A DNA stretch of 34,709 nucleotides. It comes from Massilia cavernae. Lineage in GTDB: Bacteria; Pseudomonadota; Gammaproteobacteria; Burkholderiales; Burkholderiaceae_D. The notes below the pieces were generated by a model. It saw only the letters and a list, made by a program, of their open reading frames with translations. It was not told the DNA's origin and searched no databases. The position numbers were made by a program, and so were the translations under genes. This document shows, piece after piece, positions 1-7,843 of this stretch. The first letter of the stretch is position 1; each line of letters starts with the position of its first letter. The stretch covers positions 1 to 34,709 of the forward strand of contig NZ_QYUP01000157.1 of NCBI RefSeq assembly GCF_003590855.1. The letters are read 5' to 3'.

Positions 1-729
1 GGAAGCGCGCCTGGTAATACGCGGCCACCGTCAGCGCTGAGGTCAGCTGGGCCTGGGCCGACACCTGGGGTACCGGCAGCACGAATTCCTTGGCCTGCGC
101 GGTCGGGTCGGCAAGCAGGCGGCCGATGTCGAAGGCATTCTGTCCACCGGCAATCGCATTGTTCGCGAAGAACAGGCTCTCGCCCCACACCAGCGAGTGC
201 TGGCCGAGGCGCATGGTCAGCGGCACGCCGCCCAGGTCCACCTTCCCGAACAGGAAAGCGTCGCGCAGTTCGACCTGGCGTCCGTGCAGCTCGCGCGTCC
301 TGCGCGTGAATTCATTGAAGGGCGCCGAAGTGTGGTTCGGCGCGGCGCCGCCGGCAAAGCCCGGGTTGTCGTTACTGCGGTTGTAGACGGTATCGTAGAA
401 GCCCAGCGCACTGACGCGCGCGCCGAAGCCCGAAGGCATGACCGCGTCCAGTTCGCTGAGCAGCTCGATCCGGTTCGAGATCAGGCCCTTGCCGAAGTTG
501 CGTTGCCGTCGTCGGCATTGGGATTGGCCAGCAGCGCCGTTTGCGCGTCCTTGACGCGGAATGCGGCGCCGTAGCGGATGGTGTTGGTCCAGCTGAACTG
601 CGGGCCGCTGCCGGCGTCCGGTGCTTCGGGAACGTCTGCTGCGAACGCCCATGGCGCCGCCATCGCGGCTGCCAGTGCGATTGCGCGGGGCAGCACGACG
701 CCGCCGCGGCGCGGATTCATTGTAGTCAA
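1..729 (-). pseudogene. DUF1302-family outer-membrane-type protein, 5' part, frameshifted, runs off window
   Basis: The N-terminus has a signal peptide (basic MNPRR, then an Ala-rich core ending near AFAADV), followed by FSWTNTIRYGAAFR and NPNADDG, typical of the start of DUF1302 proteins. These are thought to be outer-membrane proteins, often linked to uptake of hydrophobic substrates. After NADDG the frame reaches a TGA at 481. Moving one base at about 500-506 restores an open frame (NFGKGLISNRIELLSELDAV and onward) that stays open to base 1 and keeps the family pattern, so one base appears to be lost. The TTG at 729 is 7 nt from AGGAG (737-741); the ATG at 720 is 16 nt away, so TTG is the likelier start. 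It lies downstream of the dehydrogenase gene on the same strand and is probably in its operon. A sequencing error would explain the frameshift equally well. Confidence 0.7.
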
Positions 730-780
730 GGCTAGTCTCCTATTATGGTTGTATTGAATTGCCACTACTTGCAACGGCGG

Positions 781-801
781 CGCCCCTTCTGGCCGGGGGC
801 G
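781..801 (-). other. GC-rich intergenic hairpin between dehydrogenase and DUF1302 genes
   Basis: CGCCCC (781-786) pairs with GGGGCG (796-801) around a 9-nt loop, just after the dehydrogenase stop on the minus strand. No T-run follows, so it is not a clear terminator; it may stabilise mRNA or reduce read-through into the DUF1302 gene. Confidence 0.3.
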
Positions 802-814
802 TCCGCCTGTCGAT

Positions 815-2284
815 TCATTCCTGGGTCACGCCGTCCCAGCACAGGTACTTCATCTCGAGGAATTCCTCGATGCCGTATTGCGAACCTTCGCGCCCCAGGC
901 CGCTCTGCTTGACGCCGCCGAACGGTGCGACTTCATTCGAGATCAGGCCGCAGTTGATGCCGACCATTCCGGCTTCGAGTCCTTCGGCGGTGCGCCAGAT
1001 GCGCGCTGCGTCGCGGCTGAACAGGTAGGCGGCCAGGCCGAATTCGGTATCGTTGGCGATCTCGATGGCCTCGGCCTCGGTGTGGAAGCGCAACAGCGGC
1101 GCCACCGGGCCGAAGGTTTCCTCGCGCGTGACCGCCATCTCGCCGGTGACGCCGGCCAGCACGGTGGGTTCGAAGAAGCAGCCGCCCAGCGCGTGCCGCT
1201 TGCCGCCAACCAGCACCTTGGCGCCCAGCCTGACCGCATCGGCGATGTGCGCTTCCACCTTGGCGACCGCGGAAGCGTCGATCAGGGGCCCCTGTTGCAC
1301 GCCGGGCTCCAGTCCGTTGCCGACCTTGAGCAATCCCACGCGGGCCGCCAGCTTCGCGGCGAATTCGTCGTAGACGCCGTCCTGCACCAGCACCCGGTTG
1401 GCGCTGATGCAAGCCTGCCCCGTGTTGCGGAACTTGGAAGCGACCACGCCCTCGACCGCGGCATCGAGGTCGGCATCGTCGAAGATGACGAAGGGCGCAT
1501 TGCCGCCCAGCTCCATCGAGCACTTCTTGATGGTCTCGGCCGACTGGGCCAGCAGCACCCTGCCCACTTCGGTCGATCCGGTAAAGGTGACCTTGCGCAC
1601 CAGAGCGTGCGAGGTCAGCACGCCGCCGATGGCGCGCGTGTCGTTCCCCGTCAGTACGTTGAACACGCCGGCGGGCACGCCGGCGCGCAGCGCCAGCTCG
1701 CCCAGCGCCAGCGCAGTCAGCGGCGTCTGGCTGGCCGGCTTGACTACCATCGAGCAGCCGGCGGCCAGGGCCGGGCCGGCCTTGCGGGTGATCATCGCGG
1801 CCGGGAAGTTCCAGGGCGTGATTGCTGCGCACACGCCGATCGGCTGCTTGAGCACGACGATGCGCTGGGAATCCCTGGGCGCCGGGATGACGTCGCCGCG
1901 CACGCGCTTGGCCTCTTCCGCGAACCACTGCAGGAAGGAGGCGGCGTAGTCGATCTCGCCGCGCGCCTCGGCCAGGGGCTTGCCCTCTTCCAGCGTGATC
2001 AGGATCGCCAGGTCTTCGCGGTGTTCGACGGTGAGCTGGTACCAGCGCTGCAGCACTTCCGAACGGTGCCTGGCGGTCGTCTTGCGCCAGGTGCGGAAGG
2101 CGATGTTGGCGGCCTCGATCGCTTCGGCGGTCTCGGCCTCCTTGCAGCGCGGCAGCTCAAGCAGCACTTCGCCGGTGGCCGGATTGCGCAGCGCGTAGCC
2201 GCCGTGCGGCGTCTTGTTCAGCCACTGGCCGTTGATCAGGGCGCCTTCGCGCCACAGCGCCTGGTCCTTCAACAGGTTTTTCAT
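815..2284 (-). CDS. NAD(P)-dependent aldehyde dehydrogenase, succinate-semialdehyde dehydrogenase type
   Basis: A full-length 489-residue aldehyde dehydrogenase that oxidises an aldehyde to its acid with NAD(P). Visible landmarks are the cofactor-binding TPWNFPAAM, FTGSTEVG, the general base Glu258 in MELGGN and the nucleophile Cys292 in GQACISANR, 34 residues apart as usual. The sequence looks most like succinate-semialdehyde dehydrogenases (GabD), but this group also takes other semialdehydes and aromatic aldehydes. The ATG at 2284 has GAGGACC upstream. It starts 9 nt after the DHDPS-family gene, so the two are almost certainly cotranscribed from the mirrored promoter at 3350-3429. The pairing suggests it oxidises an aldehyde released by the upstream aldolase. 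That is an inference; family membership is firm, the substrate is not known. Confidence 0.9.
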   Translation of the reverse strand: MKNLLKDQALWREGALINGQWLNKTPHGGYALRNPATGEVLLELPRCKEAETAEAIEAANIAFRTWRKTTARHRSEVLQRWYQLTVEHREDLAILITLEEGKPLAEARGEIDYAASFLQWFAEEAKRVRGDVIPAPRDSQRIVVLKQPIGVCAAITPWNFPAAMITRKAGPALAAGCSMVVKPASQTPLTALALGELALRAGVPAGVFNVLTGNDTRAIGGVLTSHALVRKVTFTGSTEVGRVLLAQSAETIKKCSMELGGNAPFVIFDDADLDAAVEGVVASKFRNTGQACISANRVLVQDGVYDEFAAKLAARVGLLKVGNGLEPGVQQGPLIDASAVAKVEAHIADAVRLGAKVLVGGKRHALGGCFFEPTVLAGVTGEMAVTREETFGPVAPLLRFHTEAEAIEIANDTEFGLAAYLFSRDAARIWRTAEGLEAGMVGINCGLISNEVAPFGGVKQSGLGREGSQYGIEEFLEMKYLCWDGVTQE

Positions 2285-2293
2285 GACGGGTCC

Positions 2294-3313
2294 TCAGCAA
2301 GGGAAGCGGCCGACCATGAACTCACGGTCATGGTCGGTGGTCACGGGAAGTTCGGATGCGACCAGGCCCTGGCGCAGCGTCTTCATCCAGCGGTCCGGAA
2401 TGCGCATGGCGGGGCCGCGCAGCGGGCCGCCGTTGAAACCGGCCAGCCAGTCCATGTATTTCCAGTTGGTGCGGTTGATGTAGTTGGTGCCCGGGATGTA
2501 CGCGGCGGTGGCCGCGCCGGCCGCCTGGCGCGCAGGCTGCACCTGCCAGTACAGCGCCATCGCCTCGTCCCATTTGCCGGTGCGGGCAAGGTTGAACGCC
2601 TTCGGGAAGTAGTCGCCCATCCACTGGGTGTAGCTGGTGCCCGAGAACTGCAGGTTCATCAGGCTCATGAGCGGCAGCGCATCGCCTTCGATCGGGCAGC
2701 TGATCACCACTTCGTCGCGGAAGTGCTGGTACATCTCGCACAGGCCGGCCACCAGCGGGAAGCCCTGCTCCGCCTTGATGGACACGATGTTCGGGCAGGC
2801 GTCCAGCAGGCGGCGCACGAAGGCGACCGACATGCCGGCCGGGTGGACGCGCTCGAAGCCCCACAACGGGATCGGGAACAGCATGACGGCGAGGTCGGTG
2901 GCGTCGCAGAATTTCTTGGTGTAGTCGAATATCTCCTGTTCGCTGGTCGGCCAGAACTGGGTCGGGTACGAGAGCAGCACGATGTCGGCGCCAGCCTGTT
3001 CGGCCAGCTTGACGGCGCGGATGTTCTCTTCGAGCGTATCGAAGGCGGCATGGAAGAACAGGCCGAGGCGGTCGCCCGCCGTGTCGCGCGCCCACGCCGT
3101 GAACAGGGCGTTCTCCTCGGCGGTGATGGCCACTTCGGAGCACAGCAGCGTGTAGCTGAAGCCCATCTCGATCACGCGTTCGATGTCGTGGCGGATGCCC
3201 TTCTCGTTCAGCTGCTTCAGGTCGGCGCTGTAGCTCGGGATGGTGACGGACGAACAGCCGACGAGGTGCTGCTTGGCCCAGGCGCGGGCGTCTTTCTTCT
3301 GGTACGAAGCCAT
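2294..3313 (-). CDS. Dihydrodipicolinate synthase superfamily lyase/aldolase, divergent active site
   Basis: A 339-residue TIM-barrel protein of the DHDPS/N-acetylneuraminate lyase superfamily, class I aldolases that work through a Schiff-base lysine. The likely lysine is Lys180 in VSIKAEQG. Two other catalytic motifs of true DHDPS look changed by eye: the YNxP segment reads FPIP (Tyr to Phe) and the GTTGE region reads LLCSE. It is also longer than DapA (about 290). Biosynthetic DHDPS is therefore unlikely, and a catabolic retro-aldolase or hydratase-aldolase fits better. An in-frame GTG lies at 3349, but the ATG at 3313 has AAAGAAAG upstream while the GTG has no ribosome site. It is the first gene after the left mirrored promoter and is followed closely by an aldehyde dehydrogenase, recalling aldolase-dehydrogenase pairs such as NahE/NahF, although similarity to NahE is not obvious. 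Confidence 0.8.
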   Translation of the reverse strand: MASYQKKDARAWAKQHLVGCSSVTIPSYSADLKQLNEKGIRHDIERVIEMGFSYTLLCSEVAITAEENALFTAWARDTAGDRLGLFFHAAFDTLEENIRAVKLAEQAGADIVLLSYPTQFWPTSEQEIFDYTKKFCDATDLAVMLFPIPLWGFERVHPAGMSVAFVRRLLDACPNIVSIKAEQGFPLVAGLCEMYQHFRDEVVISCPIEGDALPLMSLMNLQFSGTSYTQWMGDYFPKAFNLARTGKWDEAMALYWQVQPARQAAGAATAAYIPGTNYINRTNWKYMDWLAGFNGGPLRGPAMRIPDRWMKTLRQGLVASELPVTTDHDREFMVGRFPC

Positions 3314-3349
3314 GGCAAATCTTTCTTTAGAGTTGGAATCGGGGTTCAC

Positions 3350-3429
3350 GATGCCTGTACTCTATGTGAGCGATTTCCCATGAGCTAGGAGGCGCTAGCG
3401 AAAGCAGATATCTGCGAAGTAGATACCTC
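3350..3429 (-). promoter_or_regulatory. Left copy of mirrored LysR-type promoter/operator
   Basis: This 80-bp block, read on the minus strand, matches 4381-4460 at 70 of 80 positions with no gaps. It contains an ATC-N9-GAT LysR-type box (3410-3424) overlapping the perfect palindrome GCAGATATCTGC (3404-3415). The end nearest the lyase gene, TCACATAGAGTACAGGCATC, is identical in both copies and probably holds the -10 region and transcription start; no good -35 is seen, as is common for activator-dependent promoters. It lies between the divergent lysR and lyase genes, the classic position for a LysR operator. Confidence 0.75.
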
Positions 3430-3473
3430 GATCCTTGCACCAGATTGGGAAGGAACGCGATATTATTAATGCC

Positions 3474-4382
3474 ATGCAATCAATCCTCGATCCCAAATGG
3501 CTGTTCTTCATCAAGGTGGCCGAACAGGGCAGCCTGACGCGTGCGGCCGAAGCGCTCGATGTGCCGCAGTCGATGCTGAGCCGCCATATCAACCAGCTGG
3601 AAACCTTGTGCGGCTACCGGCTGTTCCGGCGCACCGGCCGGGGCGTGGTCCTGACCGAATTCGGCGAACAGCTGTTTCCGCGGCTTCAGGCGCTGATCGC
3701 TGAAGCCGACAGCATTACCGATGCAATCCGCACCACGGGCGGCATGCCGACCGGCGAGGTCAAGGTCGGTATGCTGCCATCCACGGTCCCGATGTTTGCC
3801 GCTAAATTGTTCGGGCTGGTGCGCGAACGCTTCCCGCGCGTGAAGCTCCACCTGAGCGACGGATCGAGCTCCCAGCTCGAGGAGCAGCTGCGCGAAGGCC
3901 GCGTCGACATGGCGCTGCTGCTGCGCGAGGGACCGGTATCCGATGTGGGCGAATCGGTGCTGGTGCAGACGACGCTGCAGCTGGTCGGTCCGCGCGCCGA
4001 TCCGCTGCTGCAGCAAGGGACGATCGCCCTGGCCGAGCTCGAGGGCCTGCCGCTGGTGGTCCCCAGCCATCCGCACCCGCTGCGGGCCCGCCTGGATACC
4101 CTGGCGGAAGCGCGCGGCCTGAAGCTGAACTTCGAGGTGGAAGCCGACTCCATCCGTTTGCAGCATGAAATCTCGGCTGCGGGCGGCGGCTATGCCATCA
4201 CTTCCGGATTGTTTGAATTGCGCAACGACCCGCGGCTGGCCAGCGCCAGGATCGTCAAGCCCGAGCTGCTGCGCAGCGTCGTGCTCAGTACCACCATCCG
4301 GCGCCCGCATACCCTGGCGACGCGAGAAGTCCAGCGCCTGATCGTGCAGGCCGTACCGACCTTCTTCAAACCCGAGCACTGA
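3474..4382 (+). CDS. LysR-family transcriptional regulator
   Basis: A 302-residue LysR-type regulator. The N-terminal winged helix-turn-helix is clear (FFIKVAEQGSLTRAAEALDV, then SMLSRHINQLE and LFRRTGRGVVLTEFG, about residues 8-60), followed by a linker helix and the two-lobed effector domain (from about GEVKVGMLPSTV onward). Such proteins usually act as tetramers and activate when a pathway compound binds. A TTG lies 39 nt upstream in frame, but the ATG at 3474 matches family N-termini better. Matching operators flank the gene on both sides, so it probably controls the left operon, the right operon and itself. The effector cannot be predicted. Confidence 0.92.
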   Translation: MQSILDPKWLFFIKVAEQGSLTRAAEALDVPQSMLSRHINQLETLCGYRLFRRTGRGVVLTEFGEQLFPRLQALIAEADSITDAIRTTGGMPTGEVKVGMLPSTVPMFAAKLFGLVRERFPRVKLHLSDGSSSQLEEQLREGRVDMALLLREGPVSDVGESVLVQTTLQLVGPRADPLLQQGTIALAELEGLPLVVPSHPHPLRARLDTLAEARGLKLNFEVEADSIRLQHEISAAGGGYAITSGLFELRNDPRLASARIVKPELLRSVVLSTTIRRPHTLATREVQRLIVQAVPTFFKPEH

Positions 4383-4460
4383 GGTATCTAATTCGCAGAT
4401 ATCTGCTTTCGCTGGCAGCTTCTAGCTCTTAGGAAGGCGGTCACATAGAGTACAGGCATC
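4381..4460 (+). promoter_or_regulatory. Right copy of mirrored LysR-type promoter/operator
   Basis: This copy reads toward the cyclodeaminase-family gene. It has ATC-N9-GAT at 4386-4400 overlapping the palindrome GCAGATATCTGC at 4395-4406, and the conserved TCACATAGAGTACAGGCATC at 4441-4460. TAGAGT (4446-4451) is a possible weak -10. It begins directly at the end of lysR, so the right operon is served by a second promoter and not by read-through from lysR alone. AAGGAG and the ATG of the first gene follow within 16 nt. Confidence 0.75.
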
Positions 4461-4476
4461 TACAAGGAGCCTGTAC

Positions 4477-5490
4477 ATGAATCAGATATCGTCCGTTGCC
4501 GTTACCCAGGGCCCGACCCTGTTTGTCGCAGATGCCGAGGTGGCTACGCTGGCCGACTGGCCATCGGCCGTCGCCGCGCTGGGCGCCGCCTACGCGCTGC
4601 CCGTGACCCCTGAAATGGTGCCGCCGCGCGCCATGGCCCGTGGCAAAGGCTTCTGGCTGCGCGGCATGTTCGCCGTCTCGCCGTCGGGCGAGTACATGGG
4701 CTGCAAGCTGATTGCCGCCTCCCCCCGCATTCACCGCGCCAGCTATCTGGTGGCGCTGTACAACCAGCAGACGATGGACCTGGCGGCGCTGATCGACGGC
4801 AGCCGCCTGACTGGCCTGCGCACCGCCGCCACCGCCGCAGTCGCGGTCAACCTGCTGGCGCCGGCCAAGCCGCTGAAGGTCGCCGTCATCGGCTCCGGTT
4901 TCGAAGCGCGCGGTTTGCTCGAAGCGCTGATGGCCACGCGCGAGGTCGCGTCGGTACGCGTGTTCAGCCCCACCCCGGCGAGCCGCGAGCGCTTTGCCGC
5001 TTCGTTCAGCGCGAGTGTTGACATCCAGGCGGTGACCGAACCGCGCGCCGCCATCGAAGGCGCCGACGTGGTGTTCTGCGCCGCACGCAGCCGCGACGAG
5101 TCGCCGGTGATCCGCGGCGAATGGCTCGAACCCGGCATGACCGTGGTGTCGATCGGCTCGACCCTGCCGGAACAGCGCGAAGTGGACGAGGCGACGATGG
5201 CGCGCGCGGCCCTGATCGTCGCCGACATGCCCGAGGAAGTAGCGCATGAGACGGGCGACGGCCTCGCAGCCAGCGCCCACGGCGTCAACATCGAAGAGAA
5301 GCTGGCATCGCTGGCCGACGTGGCCTCGGGCCGCACCGCGGGCCGCCGCTCGCCCGACGACATCATCCTCTACAAGTCGGTCGGCAGCGCGCTGCAGGAC
5401 GTGGTGATCGCCGAAATGCTGCTGCATAAGGCGCAGGAGCAAGGCCGCTATATCACCATGCCCGCGACCATCCAGACCATCGACAAATAA
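4477..5490 (+). CDS. Ornithine cyclodeaminase/mu-crystallin family protein
   Basis: A 337-residue member of the OCD/mu-crystallin family, which includes ornithine cyclodeaminase, ketimine reductases and N-alkyl amino-acid dehydrogenases. The Rossmann segment is visible (VAVIGSGFEARGLLEAL) along with the preceding SRLTGLRTAATAAVAV block typical of the family. AAGGAG lies just ahead of the ATG. It is the first gene of the long catabolic operon. A family that handles amines, imines or 2-oxo acids is unusual at the head of a meta-cleavage operon, and it suggests that the substrate or an intermediate carries nitrogen or that an imine must be reduced. True cyclodeaminase activity is not supported by the context. 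Confidence 0.85.
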   Translation: MNQISSVAVTQGPTLFVADAEVATLADWPSAVAALGAAYALPVTPEMVPPRAMARGKGFWLRGMFAVSPSGEYMGCKLIAASPRIHRASYLVALYNQQTMDLAALIDGSRLTGLRTAATAAVAVNLLAPAKPLKVAVIGSGFEARGLLEALMATREVASVRVFSPTPASRERFAASFSASVDIQAVTEPRAAIEGADVVFCAARSRDESPVIRGEWLEPGMTVVSIGSTLPEQREVDEATMARAALIVADMPEEVAHETGDGLAASAHGVNIEEKLASLADVASGRTAGRRSPDDIILYKSVGSALQDVVIAEMLLHKAQEQGRYITMPATIQTIDK

Positions 5491-5505
5491 CGGGAGAGAC
5501 ATTCC

Positions 5506-6489
5506 ATGCTTAACCGCTTCCGGATCAATGGCATCGAAAAAGTCAGGTTCGCCGTGACGGAATTCGAGGATGCCTGCACCTTCGCCTCCCAATGGGGCCT
5601 GTCGCCGGCCGCAAGCGACGCCGCTGGCGCCTTCCTGTTCCGCGCGCAGGACGGCTCCGAAGTGGAGATCGTCCGCGCCGAACCGGCCGACCCGCGACGC
5701 CGCCCGCTGGGGAACAGCAGTGGCCTGAGCGAGATCACCTGGGGCGTGTCCGACGAAGCCGCATTGCATGCGCTGGAGGCTGAACTGTGCCGCGACCGCG
5801 CCGTCGAATTCGATGGCGACGGCGTGCTGCACAGCGTCGATGACCTGGGTATCCGCCTGGCGTTCCGCGTCACGCGACGCGCCGAGGCGCCGGTCGAAGC
5901 GACCCGCTACAACAGCCCTACCCGCACCGACCGCCTGAACCAGCGCGCGGTGCGCTACGACCAGGCTCGCCCGCACCAGATCAGCCATGTCGCGATGGGC
6001 GTCGACGACGCCGCCGCCGCCGCGCAGTTCTACATCGAGCGGCTCGGCTTCATCGTCTCGGACCGCTACGCCAACCGTGGCCTGTTCCTGCGCTGCTCAC
6101 CGTCCGGCAACCACCACCACCTGTTCCTGATGAACGGGCGCACTCCCGGAACGCGCCTGAACCACATGGCCTTCAAGGTGCGCGACGTGCACGAAGTGAT
6201 CGGCGGCGGCCAGTACATCGACTCGAAAGGCTGGAAAACCTTCGCGGGGCCCGGCCGCCACACCGTATCGTCGGCCTGCTTCTGGTACTTCCTGACCCCG
6301 CTGGGATGCGCGTGGGAGTACGCCGCCGACGAGGACATCGTCAACGAAAGCTGGGAGGCGGCCGATTTCGCCGCCACCGCCGACATCTTCTCGGAATGGA
6401 CTTTCGGACTGGAGAAATCGGACGGCCGCCTGCGCGGGCCGATTTCAGTCAGCAAGGAAGCCGGCGCATCACCGGCGGTGTCGAAATGA
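5506..6489 (+). CDS. VOC-family extradiol ring-cleavage dioxygenase (two-domain type I)
   Basis: A 327-residue two-domain VOC protein of the size of BphC/catechol 2,3-dioxygenases. The C-terminal module carries a 2-His-1-carboxylate set: His161 (HQISHVAMG), His220 (LNHMAF) and Glu271 (WEYAADED), spaced 59 and 51 residues, close to the 64 and 50 of BphC. The N-terminal module (FAVTEFEDACTFASQWGL) lacks these ligands, as in the family. It should open a catechol-like ring next to the hydroxyls to give a 2-hydroxymuconate-type product. GGGAGA precedes the ATG, and the stop overlaps the next start by 4 nt. The two hydrolases, hydratase and aldolase downstream agree with this role. The ring substrate is unknown. 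Confidence 0.85.
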   Translation: MLNRFRINGIEKVRFAVTEFEDACTFASQWGLSPAASDAAGAFLFRAQDGSEVEIVRAEPADPRRRPLGNSSGLSEITWGVSDEAALHALEAELCRDRAVEFDGDGVLHSVDDLGIRLAFRVTRRAEAPVEATRYNSPTRTDRLNQRAVRYDQARPHQISHVAMGVDDAAAAAQFYIERLGFIVSDRYANRGLFLRCSPSGNHHHLFLMNGRTPGTRLNHMAFKVRDVHEVIGGGQYIDSKGWKTFAGPGRHTVSSACFWYFLTPLGCAWEYAADEDIVNESWEAADFAATADIFSEWTFGLEKSDGRLRGPISVSKEAGASPAVSK

Positions 6490-7382
6490 ACGCAGCCACC
6501 TACTGGGTCGACCTGCTGCAGGCGCAAGTGCGCACTGTGGAAGGCCGCTACCGCACCCGCATCGTCGAAGCGGGCGAAGGGCCGGCGCTGATCCTGCTGC
6601 ACGGGACCGGCGGCCACATCGAGAACTACGCCCGCAACATCATGCCACTGGCGCAGCACTTCCGCGTGATCGCACTGGACTTCCTGTGGCACGGCATGTC
6701 GCAGACCGAGGGCTTCGACCGCGAGGTGATCCCGCACCTGGTCGACCAGGTGACCGACGTGATGGACGTGCTGGGAATCGACAGCGCCGCGGTCGAAGGC
6801 CAGTCGCTGGGCGGCTGGGTGGCGATGCGGCTGGCTTTGCTCCATCCCGAGCGCGTGAGCCACCTGGTCCTGACCACGACCATGGGCTATGAGCCGGACG
6901 CCGGCAGCATCGACGGCTATGTGGAACCCGACTGGTCGAAGAACCTGGCCAGTTCGCTGGAAGTGCTGCGCGACCCGAGCATTGAAAACGTCCGTTCGCG
7001 CATGGCGCGCATCCTGGCCGATCCGGCCCGGCTCACCTTTGAGGCCATCGCGGTGCGCCAGGCGCTGTACCGCCAGCCCGCGCTGAGCGCGGTGCAACAG
7101 GAATTCATCACCGAATACCTCAGCGGCAGCACCATCCGCCAGCACCTGGTCAGCGACGGCGACGCATGCCGCATCGAACAGCCGGTGCTGGTGTACTGGG
7201 GCGACCAGAACCGCACCCCGCCATCGCTGGGACTGCGGCTGTCGCAACAGGTCCACAACGGGCGCTTCCACTGCGCCGAGGACACTGGCCACTGGGCGCA
7301 GTTCGAAAGCGCCGAAGAACACAACCGCGTGGTGCTGCAGTTCCTGCAGGACCCCGCATCAACCGACATCAAGGAGAACTGA
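6486..7382 (+). CDS. Alpha/beta hydrolase, meta-cleavage-type C-C hydrolase candidate
   Basis: A 298-residue alpha/beta-fold hydrolase. The oxyanion segment HGTGGH, the nucleophile Ser107 in GQSLGGW, the acid Asp240 in WGDQNRT and His269 in GHWAQFE form a complete triad. Its start overlaps the dioxygenase stop (ATGA), so the two are translationally coupled, and it probably acts directly on the ring-cleavage product or on a side chain linked to it. It is one of two hydrolases in this operon; the one at 7840 looks more like the classical 2-hydroxymuconic semialdehyde hydrolases, so this one may remove another group such as an ester or acyl side chain. Confidence 0.85.
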   Translation: MNAATYWVDLLQAQVRTVEGRYRTRIVEAGEGPALILLHGTGGHIENYARNIMPLAQHFRVIALDFLWHGMSQTEGFDREVIPHLVDQVTDVMDVLGIDSAAVEGQSLGGWVAMRLALLHPERVSHLVLTTTMGYEPDAGSIDGYVEPDWSKNLASSLEVLRDPSIENVRSRMARILADPARLTFEAIAVRQALYRQPALSAVQQEFITEYLSGSTIRQHLVSDGDACRIEQPVLVYWGDQNRTPPSLGLRLSQQVHNGRFHCAEDTGHWAQFESAEEHNRVVLQFLQDPASTDIKEN

Positions 7383-7384
7383 TC

Positions 7385-7843
7385 GTGTCGCAATCATTGA
7401 ATCTCGTGGGCCGCTGGAACATCGTGTCCTGGGAACAGCTCTACGACGACGGCCGGCGCGAACTGCCGCTCGGCGAACACCTCTCCGGCTTCATCCGCTA
7501 CCTTCCGGACGGCGACATGGTCTGCATGATCAGCCGCGCCGAGCGCAAGCGATTCGAACAGGGAGGCCAATGGAACGCGCCCGACTCCGAGAAGGCGCGC
7601 GCCTACGACTCGATGCTCAGCTACGCCGGCCGCTACGAGGTCGATGGCGACGTCGTCACTCACCGCGTCGAAGCTTCCCTGTTCCCGAACTGGATCGGTG
7701 GCGAACAGAAGCGCCGCTTCGAGCAGCAGCCCGACGGCACGCTCGCGCTGCTGGCGCGGCTCGAAGAAAACACGCCCCAGGCCAGGACTGCGCGCCTCGT
7801 ATGGCGCCGCCATGAAGCACAAGCGGCGCAGGAGGCGGCATGA
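7385..7843 (+). CDS. Lipocalin-like domain protein
   Basis: A 152-residue protein with the lipocalin-like signature near the N-terminus (LVGRWNIVSWEQLYDDGRR, then GFIRYLPDGDMVCMISRAER), as in the Lipocalin_5 family. No signal peptide is seen, so it is probably cytoplasmic. The start is a GTG at 7385 with AAGGAG before it, 2 nt after the previous stop; its end overlaps the next gene by 4 nt. Such small beta-barrel proteins recur in catabolic clusters; binding of a hydrophobic intermediate or an isomerase-like role is conceivable but undemonstrated here. Confidence 0.75.
   Translation: MSQSLNLVGRWNIVSWEQLYDDGRRELPLGEHLSGFIRYLPDGDMVCMISRAERKRFEQGGQWNAPDSEKARAYDSMLSYAGRYEVDGDVVTHRVEASLFPNWIGGEQKRRFEQQPDGTLALLARLEENTPQARTARLVWRRHEAQAAQEAA

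Larger units (their letters stand above)
3350..4460. repeat. Inverted-repeat-bounded segment enclosing the lysR gene
   Basis: Two 80-bp inverted copies (3350-3429 and 4381-4460) bound a segment of about 950 bp that contains little besides lysR and its own leader. Mismatches cluster in the middle of the repeat; the operator end (GAGGTATCTA...) and the promoter-proximal end are almost unchanged, which looks like selection on two functional parts rather than a recent copy. Confidence 0.85.

Noticed and set aside
815..3313. Lyase plus dehydrogenase as the KdgD and 2-oxoglutarate semialdehyde dehydrogenase steps of the galacturonate route
   Set aside because: The enzyme families would fit loosely, but the lyase does not resemble KdgD, the promoter is the LysR mirror element, and no TGGYCNGRCCA operator is present there.
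878..3388. 836-codon plus-strand open frame across the dehydrogenase and lyase genes
   Set aside because: It is antisense to two genes with clear catalytic motifs, and its product is a His/Gln/Arg/Ala-rich sequence without domains, typical of the reverse frame of high-GC genes.
4441..5988. 515-codon minus-strand frame opposite the cyclodeaminase and dioxygenase genes
   Set aside because: Low-complexity antisense frame; the plus strand carries well-conserved families with ribosome sites and operon spacing.
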